Assembly (NCBI RefSeq): GCF_016820495.1
Contig: NZ_JADHDU010000006.1
Location: forward strand, 1 to 64,000
DNA from: Planococcus beigongshangi
Lineage (GTDB): Bacteria > Bacillota > Bacilli > Bacillales_A > Planococcaceae
Length of the DNA stretch: 64,000 bases
Direction: 5' to 3'
Shown: in pieces, positions 53,660-62,410 of the stretch
Position numbering within the stretch: position 1 is the stretch's first letter
Layout of the letters: each line of letters starts with the position of its first letter
Notes under the pieces: generated by a model
Seen by the model: the letters and a program-made list of their open reading frames with translations, nothing else
The model's database searches: none
What the model was told of the DNA's origin: nothing
Position numbers and translations under genes: made by a program

Positions 53660-54112
53660 CTATTCTTCCCGTACGTCCAATTCAAGCGGCCGAATAAAAC
53701 CCCACGGCGCAACGGCTATTGTCGCCTGCAGCTGGACGGCTCTTTCCAATTCCGGTCCGCGGCCCTGTTCCACATAAAACTGTTCGAGCTGCGGAGCGCT
53801 CAGGCGGTCACCGTACGAATAGCCGCTGATGGCTCCGAAGAACGGTTCCCGGCTGATCCGGTCTACGACAGCAAAACCGTCATTGCCTTCTTTCAGGCTG
53901 AAATAGATATCGCCATGATAGCCGGCGGCCGATTCATTCAGATCGGGATACTGCAGCATGACGTATTCTCCGTAGAACGGATCGAACGGATCAAAAGGTT
54001 CTGCGCGCAATTTGTATTGTTCACCAAACCACGAAGCCGAATAGAATGAAGCCACCAATAGGACGATAAACAGCGTCATCAAAATCGGCAGAATCCAGTG
54101 TTTCATTTTCAT
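53660..54112 (-). CDS. GDYXXLXY domain protein
   Basis: 150 residues: one N-terminal membrane helix (about 6-24), then an outer domain with the family motif in FYGEYVMLQYPDL (GEYVMLQY). It usually accompanies DUF2157 membrane proteins, as here. ATG 54112 overlaps the stop of the DUF2157 gene. The frame stays open to 54220 inside the upstream gene, which is only a shadow. Function unknown. Confidence 0.82.
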   Translation of the reverse strand: MKMKHWILPILMTLFIVLLVASFYSASWFGEQYKLRAEPFDPFDPFYGEYVMLQYPDLNESAAGYHGDIYFSLKEGNDGFAVVDRISREPFFGAISGYSYGDRLSAPQLEQFYVEQGRGPELERAVQLQATIAVAPWGFIRPLELDVREE

Positions 54113-55281
54113 GTTCCTGCACCTTCTTTCCTGCGGTTCAGCCACCAGGCGGCTCCCGATAAAGCAAACAGCAGAAGGGCGCCGATCAGGAAGAACAGCG
54201 ACATATCCAGGCGTTCCCATGCGTAGATGACGTAAATCACGAACTGCACCAGGATGAAATAGACGAAGCCGGGTGCAAGCGGCCGGTTTTGGCGCTGGGC
54301 AAAAATCAGATAAGCGAGCGCACTGACTTCGGCTACAGCCGCCAGTCCTAGAGCCGTATTATCGAATAGCAGCAGCCCGACAGCCCCCAGAATTGAAATC
54401 CAGATGATGCTGCGGAATTTCGTGTAAGAGATAAACAGGACGGCGAACCCGGCAGCGGCAAGCGCAACGGACTCCGGCCAGTTCAAATCGACCAGCGACA
54501 ATTCGGTTTCTCCTCTGAGAGCCAGGTAAACGACAAGCATGATGGCACCAAAAATCAGGTAGAGGGGAGACAGCAGCTTCTGTGTGCGTTCAGGGACCAG
54601 AAACAGCAGCAGCACCAGAGCAAACAAAGTCCAGATCGGCCAGAATGGGCTGTTGTAAGTAACGAGATCCCACATCAGGAAACCGGAAAAGAACAGCAGC
54701 AGCCAGCTGAAAACTTTTGGTGCATTATCTTTGCTGAAGTAGAACCAGGCAAGAGCAATGGCAACAAATACAATCCATTCAACCCAGACTGTGTCAGGCA
54801 GGAACGAAGTGAGTGTATTTATACCAAAGATGAACGCAATAATCGCGTAAACTGTGTTCCGCCACTGGAAATAATGGGCGAGAGCTGCGATGAAAATAGC
54901 CCATGGCAGAATGGAATTTGACAGGCTTAAATGAAATGTCTGAGCGGTTACCAGAATGCTTGCGCCGAACATGGCAAGGCCGAGCAGCCGGAAGAGGAGC
55001 GGCTGGCCGATTTTTCTCTTTTCAGAGAAGTAGGCGAGTACATAGAACACCCACATCAATCCGACAGCCAGAGCCACTTTCAGCAAATCCGGAATTGCCT
55101 GCCAGTTCGCTGCGATAAAACTGAAGACCGCCAGTGCGAAGAAAATTAATCCGATCAGCAACAGCAGCGGAACTTTTTTCTTTTGGGGCTGTTTCTTTTC
55201 AAACGCTATGATGCGATCCATTGCCGTTTGATCGAGCAGCCCTTCATTGCGCCACTGAACCAGCTTTTGTTCCAAATCCAT
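54109..55281 (-). CDS. DUF2157 membrane protein
   Basis: 390 residues: cytosolic N-terminus of about 38 residues (LEQKLVQWRNEGLLDQTAMDRIIAFE), then about ten to twelve membrane helices, beginning PLLLLIGLIFFALAVFSFIAANWQAIP, the DUF2157 start. Commonly cotranscribed with a GDYXXLXY gene. GGGGGTG precedes the ATG. No function established. Confidence 0.85.
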   Translation of the reverse strand: MDLEQKLVQWRNEGLLDQTAMDRIIAFEKKQPQKKKVPLLLLIGLIFFALAVFSFIAANWQAIPDLLKVALAVGLMWVFYVLAYFSEKRKIGQPLLFRLLGLAMFGASILVTAQTFHLSLSNSILPWAIFIAALAHYFQWRNTVYAIIAFIFGINTLTSFLPDTVWVEWIVFVAIALAWFYFSKDNAPKVFSWLLLFFSGFLMWDLVTYNSPFWPIWTLFALVLLLFLVPERTQKLLSPLYLIFGAIMLVVYLALRGETELSLVDLNWPESVALAAAGFAVLFISYTKFRSIIWISILGAVGLLLFDNTALGLAAVAEVSALAYLIFAQRQNRPLAPGFVYFILVQFVIYVIYAWERLDMSLFFLIGALLLFALSGAAWWLNRRKEGAGT

Positions 55282-55430
55282 AATGGCACCCCCTTTATCT
55301 TACCTTCATTATAGTCCTGAAATAACAGAATAGATAGAAAACAGTGAGCCGAATGGCATGAAAAATTCTGCAGTCTGCAAGCATTGATTTTCGAATAAAA
55401 GGGTAGAATCAGGAAAAGGAGGTTTTTCAG

Positions 55431-56627
55431 ATGCTGCTTGAAAAACTGATGGAACAACTGGAGCAGAAAGAACAGCGTATCATTGAAATTCGCCGCTATC
55501 TCCATGAACATCCGGAGCTTTCATTTGAGGAAGAACAAACCGCTGCCTATATAGCCGATTTCTATAATGGAGTGCCGGTCGATGAAGTGGAAACGAATTT
55601 CGGCGGCCAGCGGGGGATCGTCGTGACGATTAATGGCGGAAAGCCTGGAAAGACGATTGCCATCCGCGCCGACTTTGACGCCTTGCCGATCAAAGAAGAA
55701 ACAGGTCTGCCGCATGTTTCAAAAAATGAAGGCGTCATGCACGCCTGCGGCCATGATGGGCACACTGCCTACATGCTCGTGCTGGCAGAAACGCTTGCCG
55801 AGATGAAAAACGATTTGGCCGGAACCGTGAAAGTCATCCACCAGCCTGCCGAAGAAATGCCGCCCGGCGGAGCGCTCGGCATGATCAAAGCCGGCGTGCT
55901 GGAAGGAGTCGATGCCGTGTTCGGGATCCATGTCATGTCGATGATGGAGGCAGGGAAGATCTTTTACCGGAGCGGCAATACGCAAACCGGCAGAGCAAGC
56001 TTCAAGTTGAAGGTCCAGGGCAGGGGCGGCCACGGGTCATCACCGCATACAGCCAATGATGCGATTGTCGCAGCCAGTTCGTTCGTCATGAACTGCCAGA
56101 CAATCGTCAGCCGCAGAATCAATCCATTCGATACAGCTGTGGTGACGATCGGTTCATTCGACGGCAAAGGGCAATTCAATGTCATCAAAGACTCCGTCAC
56201 GCTTGAAGGTGACGTCCGGACGATGTCAGAAAAATCACGGGAGCTTGTGGAGAAAGAAATCCGCAGTTTTGCCGAAGGGCTTGTAGCATCGTTCGGTGTG
56301 AAGACAGTGCTTGACTATGCCAACGATTATCCTGTGCTTTACAATGATCCGGAAATTACCGGACGTGTCCGCACGGCACTCGAAGGTGCGGATATTTCTG
56401 AAGTTGATACTGTTCAAGAAACAGAGCCGCAGCCGCCATCCGAAGATTTTGCCTATTACCTGCAGGAAAAACCCGGCTGCTTTTTCTACGTCGGTGCAAT
56501 GCCGGATGACGGGGAAGCGTATCCCCATCACCATCCGAAATTCGTGATCAATGAAAAGAGCCTGCTGATTAGCGCCAAAGCGATGGCAGCAGTGGTTGCG
56601 GATTTTTGCGGAGGAAAAGCTGATTAA
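55431..56627 (+). CDS. M20 family amidohydrolase (amino acid amidohydrolase type)
   Basis: 398 residues. RRYLHEHPELSFEE (22-35) and the metal site HACGHDGHTAYML near 102-114 and HQPAEEMPPGG near 141 are as in HipO/IAA-amino acid hydrolases; a dimerisation lid domain lies about 180-300; C-terminal His in HHHPKF. It removes acyl groups from N-acyl amino acids; exact substrate unknown. AAAGGAGG precedes the ATG. Single gene with own terminator. Confidence 0.9.
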   Translation: MLLEKLMEQLEQKEQRIIEIRRYLHEHPELSFEEEQTAAYIADFYNGVPVDEVETNFGGQRGIVVTINGGKPGKTIAIRADFDALPIKEETGLPHVSKNEGVMHACGHDGHTAYMLVLAETLAEMKNDLAGTVKVIHQPAEEMPPGGALGMIKAGVLEGVDAVFGIHVMSMMEAGKIFYRSGNTQTGRASFKLKVQGRGGHGSSPHTANDAIVAASSFVMNCQTIVSRRINPFDTAVVTIGSFDGKGQFNVIKDSVTLEGDVRTMSEKSRELVEKEIRSFAEGLVASFGVKTVLDYANDYPVLYNDPEITGRVRTALEGADISEVDTVQETEPQPPSEDFAYYLQEKPGCFFYVGAMPDDGEAYPHHHPKFVINEKSLLISAKAMAAVVADFCGGKAD

Positions 56628-56641
56628 AACGATAAAACCAA

Positions 56642-56684
56642 AAACCGGCTCTGCCGCATTAAGCGGAGAGCCGGTTTGTTTTAT
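56642..56684 (+). terminator. Terminator of the amidohydrolase gene
   Basis: Stem AAACCGGCTCT/AGAGCCGGTTT with inner CCGC/GCGG pairing, followed by T-rich bases. Confidence 0.85.
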
Positions 56685-56703
56685 TGTTCCGAAGCAATGT
56701 TAC

Positions 56704-58026
56704 TTAGACAACTCCGATTAAGATTGAAATAATCAGCAGCACTATGCTGAAGCCCCACATGATCGGCAGGGAATAGCGGATGTGGCGTCCCATTTCGAGA
56801 CCGGCCAGTCCAAGTGCCAGCCACAATGCCGGGGAGAACGGGCTGACGAAAGTTCCGATGATGTTGCCGATGATCATCGCGTAGGCTGCAGACAGCGAAG
56901 AAACGCCGAAGCCGGTGACAACCTGTTCAACAATCGGGAACAATGCGAAATAATATGCATCTGTGCTGAGCAGTAAATCAAACGGCACTCCGAAGAAACC
57001 GATGATGAGATGCAAATAAGGAATGATGAAAGCCGGTAAAATTGTGACAAGATCAGTGGCAATCGAGTCGAGCATCAGTGTGCCGTTCAATATACCGAGA
57101 AATGATCCGGCCGCGAGGATGATGGCGGCCATCAGGAGTGCGTTCGGTGCATGATCTTTGATGCGCTCCATCTGGTCTTTCATATTCGGATAGTTGAGCG
57201 GCAGCGCAATGCTGACACCGATCATGAAGGCGAAGCCTGCCGGAATGATACCCCACACCAGGATGCCGATGACGGCAAGCGCCAGCAGAGCATTGACCCA
57301 CAGTAATTTTGGGCGGCGCAGTGCAGCGGCTTTTTTGGAAGCTTCATCTTCTGCGCCTTCGGCCAACGGATTCGCTTCTTCATAAATAGCCTCATTCAGA
57401 TTGCCGCGCTTGGCGATCAGTCGCTTTTCACGGATTGCCAGCAGGACCGCCAGCCCGATTAAAAGGGCCAGACCGATTACCTGAACTTTAATCAGCGGAC
57501 GCCATAACTCGGTGACATCCATACCGAGGACCGCGGCAGTCCGGCCAAGCGGACCGCCCCATGGCACCATATTCATGATACTGGCAGCAAGGCCGACTAA
57601 TAATAATAGCAGATACGGGTTCATTTTCAGCCGTTTATAAAGCGGCAGCAGCGCCGGAATCGAAATCAGGAATGTCGAAGCCCCGGATCCGTCCAATTGG
57701 GCGATGGCCGCTATAATCACAGTCCCGACGGCAACCGCAATGATATTTCCACGTGAAATGTCGATCATTTTATTGATCAATGGATCGAATAATCCCACAT
57801 CCTGCATGACGCCGAAGAAAAGAATCGCAAAGATGAACATGACCACGACGCTCATGACATCGCTTATGCCGCTGTTGAAGAATTCACCGATTTCCCCGAA
57901 ATTAAAACCGGCAGCAAAAGCGGCAACGATCGGCACCAATACAAGCGCAGCGATGGGTGTGACTTTATTGCTGATGAGCAGACCGACTATCACTACTATG
58001 GTCAATAAACCAATAATGCTTAACAT
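56704..58026 (-). CDS. CitMHS family citrate-metal:cation symporter
   Basis: 440 residues, about twelve membrane helices. Family features: QLDGSGASTFLISIPALLPLYKRL and MNMVPWGGPLGRTA in the first half, FDLLLSTDAYYFALFPI and FVSPFSPALWLALGLAG in the second. CitM/CitN-type carriers take up citrate complexed with divalent metal. Start at ATG 58026 after GGAGG; the frame continues to 58140 through the hairpin region and is not coding there. It lies downstream of a CitST-like two-component system on the same strand, and a cre-like site is located in its leader. Confidence 0.88.
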   Translation of the reverse strand: MLSIIGLLTIVVIVGLLISNKVTPIAALVLVPIVAAFAAGFNFGEIGEFFNSGISDVMSVVVMFIFAILFFGVMQDVGLFDPLINKMIDISRGNIIAVAVGTVIIAAIAQLDGSGASTFLISIPALLPLYKRLKMNPYLLLLLVGLAASIMNMVPWGGPLGRTAAVLGMDVTELWRPLIKVQVIGLALLIGLAVLLAIREKRLIAKRGNLNEAIYEEANPLAEGAEDEASKKAAALRRPKLLWVNALLALAVIGILVWGIIPAGFAFMIGVSIALPLNYPNMKDQMERIKDHAPNALLMAAIILAAGSFLGILNGTLMLDSIATDLVTILPAFIIPYLHLIIGFFGVPFDLLLSTDAYYFALFPIVEQVVTGFGVSSLSAAYAMIIGNIIGTFVSPFSPALWLALGLAGLEMGRHIRYSLPIMWGFSIVLLIISILIGVV

Positions 58027-58068
58027 GTAAATTCCTCCAGACAGAGATTGAAAATCGGAGGGGTTTTG

Positions 58069-58082
58069 TGAAAACGCATACA
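58069..58082 (-). promoter_or_regulatory. cre-like site (CcpA) before the citrate transporter
   Basis: TGAAAACGCATACA fits TGWAANCGNTNWCA at 13 of 14 positions. CcpA repression of citM is established in B. subtilis, so the site and target agree. Confidence 0.6.
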
Positions 58083-58099
58083 AAATGGAGTTGACACGA

Positions 58100-58151
58100 C
58101 AAATCCCTCTGTTTCTAAGTTGCAGGTATAAACTTAGCACAGAGGGATTTG
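58100..58151. repeat. Long inverted repeat upstream of the citrate transporter
   Basis: CAAATCCCTCTG (58100-58111) pairs perfectly with CAGAGGGATTTG (58140-58151); inside, CTAAGTT (58115-58121) pairs with AACTTAG (58131-58137). The whole 52-bp element is between the response regulator stop and the transporter start. No T run follows it on the minus strand, so it is not a plain terminator. Confidence 0.8.
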
Positions 58152-58178
58152 AAAAATAAGATTATTCGATTAAGGCAA

Positions 58179-58913
58179 TTAAAAAGCATTTTGACTCTTT
58201 TGTTCATTTTGTTCACGGCTGTAGCGGCGTTCAGGCCGGCCGATTTCACCGTAATTCAGTTGCGCCTGCACTTCTCCTGCTGAAACAAGATGTTCCAGGT
58301 AGCGTCGGGCCGTGGAGCGGCTGACACCTACAGCTTTTCCGGTTTCCATGGCGGTAACACCGGGAGGGGAGGAAGACGCTAGAAAATCCTGGATACCCTG
58401 CAGCGTCAGGGGGTCGATGCCTTTTGGCAAACCGCTTTGTCCGTTGGCAGCTTCAGTTTTCGGATTGTAACGAATGCCCAGCAATTGATCGATTTCGTGC
58501 TGCCCCATCGCCTCTTTGGCGGCGAAAAGCTCTTTCCGTTCCAGATAGCGGCGAAGCGCCAGTTCAAAGCGCCCGAAATCGGCGGGTTTGAGGATATAAT
58601 CAAAAATTCCACCCTGGACAGTTTCTTCGATAGTCCCTGCTTCTGCTGCAGCAGTCAGCATGATGATGTCGATCCGCGGGAAATTCCGGCGGATATCATG
58701 GAACAAATCGAGTCCATTCCGGTCCGGGATAAAGACATCCAGCAGGATGAGGTCCGGCAGCACTTCAGCGGATTCCAGAAAACTCATCGCCTCCTGGCCT
58801 GTTTTTGCGATTTCTTCAACCAAAAAACCGTCAACCTGTTCGACGAGCTGCTGATTGATGGCAGCTATCCGAAAATCATCTTCAATAATCATGACACGGA
58901 ATTTCCGCTTCAT
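58179..58913 (-). CDS. Response regulator of CitT/DctR type
   Basis: 244 residues: receiver with EDD at 11-13, phosphoacceptor Asp59 in LLDVFIPDRNGLDL, LKPADFGRF; the C-terminal helix-turn-helix (GVTAMETGKAVGVSRSTARRYLEHLVSAG) is of the CitT/DcuR sort. ATG 58913 follows AAAGGAGC and overlaps the kinase stop (ATGA). It likely activates the adjacent citrate transporter gene. Confidence 0.88.
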   Translation of the reverse strand: MKRKFRVMIIEDDFRIAAINQQLVEQVDGFLVEEIAKTGQEAMSFLESAEVLPDLILLDVFIPDRNGLDLFHDIRRNFPRIDIIMLTAAAEAGTIEETVQGGIFDYILKPADFGRFELALRRYLERKELFAAKEAMGQHEIDQLLGIRYNPKTEAANGQSGLPKGIDPLTLQGIQDFLASSSPPGVTAMETGKAVGVSRSTARRYLEHLVSAGEVQAQLNYGEIGRPERRYSREQNEQKSQNAF

Positions 58914-60559
58914 ATTTTCAGCTCCTTTTTTGGCAGGGTAACGATAAAGCATGCTCCGCCAAGTTCACTTTCTTCCATATGCACTTCTCCTCCGGCAAAG
59001 CGGATGAATTTCCTGGTGGTGCTGAGGCCATATCCACGGTCAGAACCGTTTTTTGAAGAATAGCCTTCTTCAAACAGGCTGCTTTCCTGTGAAGCGGCAA
59101 TCCCGGGGCCGGAGTCATCGATTTCAAGCAGGATGTCTTCACCTACATCTGTAAAATACAGCGAAATTTGCCGCTTGTCAGGGGCCTGTTTTTTTACGGC
59201 GTCGATGGCATTATCGATCAAATTGCCGAGGGCCGTGAGCAGCGCCTGTTTTTGCTGTTCGGATAAAGCGGTGTTCAGCCGGCTCTCGGGGTCAATGGAC
59301 AGTTCGACCTGCTGCTCACTCGCCTGATTCATTTTGCCGAGCAGGATGCCGCTGATCAGCGGATCTGCCACTTTATCGATCAATTGATGGATCCATTCCT
59401 GCTGCACATCCTGCTCCATCCGAATAAAATCAAGCGCTTCACTCTTATTGCCGAGATGGAGCAGACCGGAAATGGTATAAAGCTTGTTCGAAAATTCGTG
59501 TGTCTGGGCACGGAGTGCGTTGGCATATTGTTTTATATGGGTGAGTTCTTTCGTCAGTTCGTCAATCTCTGTTTTATTGCGGAAAGTGGAAACGGCACCG
59601 ACTAACGTCTCCTCATAGAATATCGGACCGGAATTGACATAAACCGGGTGACCTCCGTATAGTTGCTCTTCATCATAATGACTTTCCTTCGTTTCAAGGA
59701 TGCCGGGCAGATTGGAAGAAGGGAGCACGGAGCGGATTGGCTGGCCGATGAGAGTGTCGGGATTGCTGTCATCTCCAATCAGCAGGTGCTGCGCCACCTG
59801 ATTGGCCAGTGTTATATTCCCCTGAGTGTTCACGGCGACTATGCCTTCCCGCGTCGATTGCAGAATCGTCTCTTTCTGCAGCAGCAAATGGGAAATTTCC
59901 TCTGGCTCAAGTCCGTGAAGTTTCTTTTTGATATAGGAAGCGATGGCGATGGAAGCTGCGATTGCGCCAAGACCGATCGAAAGCAGTGTGAACCAGATTT
60001 CCTGATTGTAATTGCCGATCAAAGCCTGGATATCAGCGGCCAGAAAACCGACGGAAACGACGCCGACAATTTCCCCGCCATCGAATATGGGAACTTTCGC
60101 ACGCAGCGAATTGCCGAGGGTGCCTGTCGCTTTGGAAATATAGGATTCGCCGTTTACCAAAGCTCTCTGATTATCTTCGCCGACCATTTTCTTGCCGATC
60201 TGCGATGGATTGGGATGAGAGAAACGTATTTCCTCTTTATTGCCCACAACGATGAACTCAGCGTCAGTCGAGTGCTGCACGGGAGAGACAAGCGGCTGGA
60301 TGATGGACGCCGGATTGTCTTCACCAAATGCTTCCGCAATCTCCGGATTCAGCGCAATGCTTTCCGCTACAGCCAATGCCTGTTCCCCTAATTGCGTTTC
60401 AAGTGTATCGGTTATGAAGTAATGGAGGAAAATGCCCATGATGAGAACGACTGCTGCAATCAGCAGGCCTATCAAAAGGATCATCCTCTTTTTCAAACTC
60501 AGCCGGCTGCGCTGAGCCGCCATCCGGTCCTGGATATCCGATTCGCGGAAATGGATCAT
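58910..60559 (-). CDS. Sensor histidine kinase of CitS/DcuS type
   Basis: 549 residues: helix about 26-47, outer sCache domain about 48-190 (FSHPNPSQIGKKMVGED, AKVPIFDGGEIVGVVSVG), second helix about 192-213, PAS domain about 230-330, SpoOB-type phosphoacceptor in LRAQTHEFSNKLYTISGL, HATPase with LGNLIDNAIDAVK and DSGPGI, RGYGLSTTRKF. CitA/DcuS family kinases sense citrate or C4-dicarboxylates outside the cell. GAGGAGC precedes the ATG. Upstream gene on the same strand is unrelated and ends with its own terminator. Confidence 0.9.
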   Translation of the reverse strand: MIHFRESDIQDRMAAQRSRLSLKKRMILLIGLLIAAVVLIMGIFLHYFITDTLETQLGEQALAVAESIALNPEIAEAFGEDNPASIIQPLVSPVQHSTDAEFIVVGNKEEIRFSHPNPSQIGKKMVGEDNQRALVNGESYISKATGTLGNSLRAKVPIFDGGEIVGVVSVGFLAADIQALIGNYNQEIWFTLLSIGLGAIAASIAIASYIKKKLHGLEPEEISHLLLQKETILQSTREGIVAVNTQGNITLANQVAQHLLIGDDSNPDTLIGQPIRSVLPSSNLPGILETKESHYDEEQLYGGHPVYVNSGPIFYEETLVGAVSTFRNKTEIDELTKELTHIKQYANALRAQTHEFSNKLYTISGLLHLGNKSEALDFIRMEQDVQQEWIHQLIDKVADPLISGILLGKMNQASEQQVELSIDPESRLNTALSEQQKQALLTALGNLIDNAIDAVKKQAPDKRQISLYFTDVGEDILLEIDDSGPGIAASQESSLFEEGYSSKNGSDRGYGLSTTRKFIRFAGGEVHMEESELGGACFIVTLPKKELKI

Positions 60560-60649
60560 ATAATAAGCTCCTCACTGTCTTTCTGCTTTTGCCATAATAC
60601 CATAGAAGGAAAAGAAGGGAAGAAACGAAGATTTGAAAAATACTGGCAT

Positions 60650-60683
60650 TGTAAAAAGGCTTCCGGACATGCAGAAGCCTTTA
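60650..60683 (-). terminator. Terminator of the DUF4256 gene
   Basis: Minus strand: AAAGGCTTCTGC pairs with GAAGCCTTTTTA around a short loop. Confidence 0.75.
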
Positions 60684-60703
60684 GGATGATTATTTAGTTA
60701 TTA

Positions 60704-61264
60704 TCATACTTCCAGCTTCCCGCGGAACGCCCTGCTCCCGTAATACGAATCGGCACCGTTATGATAAGTGAACACCTGGCCATAGCGGTAATCGCAGAAG
60801 ATGGCGCCGCCGAGTTCACGGATATTTTCCGGTGTCAGCACCCAGGTGGATGTTTTCTTATCGAAACTTCCGAATGTCTGAAGCGCACGGTACTCTTCTT
60901 CCGTAATCACTTCGATCCCCATTTCAGCAGCCAGATCCATCACGGTATTTTCGGGTTTGAATTTCTTCCGCGCTTCCCAGGCTTCCCGGTCGTAACAAAG
61001 GCTGCGGCGGCCCTTCGGCGTTTCAGCAGAAAAATCGTAAAAGACATAAACGTCCTCCTGTGGTTCCAGAACGGCCACATCGGGTTCGCCGCCTGTTTCT
61101 TCCATCTGGAATAGAGACCATAGCTTATCCGGATTCGCTTCCAGTTTGACCTGGACATCCATCCAATCGATTCCTTCGTGGCGATTCATATTGCTGTCAA
61201 ATCGCGTTTTCAGTCTGCCGATCAATTCTTCTTGCTGTTCCGGCGATAACTCTTTTTTCCCCAT
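60704..61264 (-). CDS. DUF4256 family protein
   Basis: 186 residues, soluble. The family pattern is clear: LIGRLKTRFDSNMNRHEGIDW, LWSLFQMEETGGEPDV, YDFSAETPKGRRSLCYDREAWEARK, and the end GGAIFCDYRYGQVFTYHNGADSYYGSRAFRG. Found in many bacteria, function unknown. Start ATG 61264; AAGGAGG lies inside the upstream in-frame extension to 61282, which excludes the earlier ATG. Confidence 0.88.
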   Translation of the reverse strand: MGKKELSPEQQEELIGRLKTRFDSNMNRHEGIDWMDVQVKLEANPDKLWSLFQMEETGGEPDVAVLEPQEDVYVFYDFSAETPKGRRSLCYDREAWEARKKFKPENTVMDLAAEMGIEVITEEEYRALQTFGSFDKKTSTWVLTPENIRELGGAIFCDYRYGQVFTYHNGADSYYGSRAFRGKLEV

Positions 61265-61367
61265 GTTGAGTTCCTCCTTCATTAATTGTTTTACTGTAAG
61301 TCAAGTATATACAAATCCATTCTTGAATTGAACGGTCTGGAAAAATAACGGTCGAACAGGGAGCAGA

Positions 61368-61395
61368 TGAAACTTTTTGCAGACTCTTCCGTACA
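61368..61395 (+). promoter_or_regulatory. Sigma-W-type ECF promoter
   Basis: TGAAAC (61368-61373), exactly 16 bases, CGTA (61390-61393). This is the B. subtilis sigma-W consensus without mismatch. It lies 26 bases before a 42-codon ORF and upstream of pspA; the pspA-like ydjFGHI operon of B. subtilis is also in the sigma-W regulon. Confidence 0.8.
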
Positions 61396-61418
61396 ATAAT
61401 AAAAAGGAAAGGCTGGCG

Positions 61419-61547
61419 ATGGAAGTGGCGGCGAAAAAGGAAGAGAAAAAAGATCGATGGTGGATTTTTGAATTGCTGCTTGAAGCTGTGGAACTGCTGA
61501 TTTACATTCCACGTTTGGTATTCCGTTTTATCAGAGAAATCAATTGA
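61419..61547 (+). CDS. Small membrane-active protein, 42 residues
   Basis: ATG 61419 with AAAGGAAAGG upstream; stop TGA 61545-61547. A charged head (MEVAAKKEEKKDRWW) is followed by a hydrophobic or amphipathic helix (IFELLLEAVELLIYIPRLVF) and a basic end. It stands directly behind a perfect sigma-W-type promoter and 98 bases before pspA, with no terminator between, so it is likely the first gene of the envelope-stress operon. Family not recognised; a small inner-membrane partner of PspA is possible. Confidence 0.62.
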   Translation: MEVAAKKEEKKDRWWIFELLLEAVELLIYIPRLVFRFIREIN

Positions 61548-61645
61548 ATGAAATGAAGCTTTCGGATTAACAGACAGCCGAAAAGGGTAGTTTGAAGGAA
61601 TAGGCAAACCCTGTCTAATGAGAAAAAATGAAGAGGAGAATGATG

Positions 61646-62362
61646 ATGGAAATTTTAAAACGCTTCAGGGATATCATGACAAGCAATATTCATGCGATGT
61701 TGGATAAGGCAGAGGATCCGGAGAAGATGATCGACCAATATATGCGCGATTTGAGCACTGATCTCGGCAAAGTGAAGTCGGAAACGGCGGCCATCATGGC
61801 GGCCGAAAAACGCGAGCGCCGCGAACTTGCAGATGTCCAGAAAGAGATGGATGATATGCAGCGGTATGCGGTCAAAGCACTCGAAGCAGGCAACGAAGAT
61901 GATGCAAGAAAATTCCTGCAGCGTAAGGCAGAACTGACAGAACGCGAGCAGGGACTCCATACGGCCGTTGAAATGGCAGCCGCCAACACGATTCAGATGC
62001 GTCAGATGCATGATAAACTGGAAGAAGACATCAGTGAACTCGAATCGCGCCGGGCCGAGTTGAAAGGCAAAGCAGCGATTGCCAAAACACAAAGCCGCAT
62101 GAACGAAATGGGTTCATCGATGAACGGAGCCGGCGAACGGATTTCCGCTTTTGATGCGATGGAGAAGAAGATCAACCAGCAGCTGGACGAAGCGCAGGCA
62201 ATGTCGGAGCTGAACAGAGGTTCGGGAGACAATGTCAAAGATCTTGCGAAAAAATATGACGACACCTCCAATGTTGATGCGGAACTGGAGTCGCTGAAAT
62301 CCGGCATCAATGTCGATGATGAACTGGAAGCCTTAAAATCACAGATCCAAAATAAAGAATAA
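61646..62362 (+). CDS. pspA: PspA/IM30 family envelope stress protein
   Basis: 238 residues, almost entirely coiled coil after an N-terminal amphipathic helix (MEILKRFRDIMTSNIHAML). Family phrases: DKAEDPEKMIDQYMRDLSTDLGKVK, KFLQRKAELTEREQGL, and the AKTQSRMNEM segment. ESCRT-III-like membrane repair protein. Three in-frame ATGs precede; GAGGAG at 61632-61637 favours 61646. It corresponds to B. subtilis YdjF in gene order with ydjG and ydjH behind it. Confidence 0.92.
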   Translation: MEILKRFRDIMTSNIHAMLDKAEDPEKMIDQYMRDLSTDLGKVKSETAAIMAAEKRERRELADVQKEMDDMQRYAVKALEAGNEDDARKFLQRKAELTEREQGLHTAVEMAAANTIQMRQMHDKLEEDISELESRRAELKGKAAIAKTQSRMNEMGSSMNGAGERISAFDAMEKKINQQLDEAQAMSELNRGSGDNVKDLAKKYDDTSNVDAELESLKSGINVDDELEALKSQIQNKE

Positions 62363-62410
62363 TGACTGACATGCATACGCTGCATACAGTATTGAAGGGA
62401 GGGGGACGGA

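Noticed and set aside
54112-54220. N-terminal extension of the GDYXXLXY protein
   Set aside because: It lies wholly within the DUF2157 gene in another frame; the ATG at 54112 overlaps the upstream stop in the usual coupled way.
58100-58151. Long hairpin considered as an intrinsic terminator of the CitST-like genes
   Set aside because: No T run follows on the minus strand; the plus strand has no gene upstream of it.
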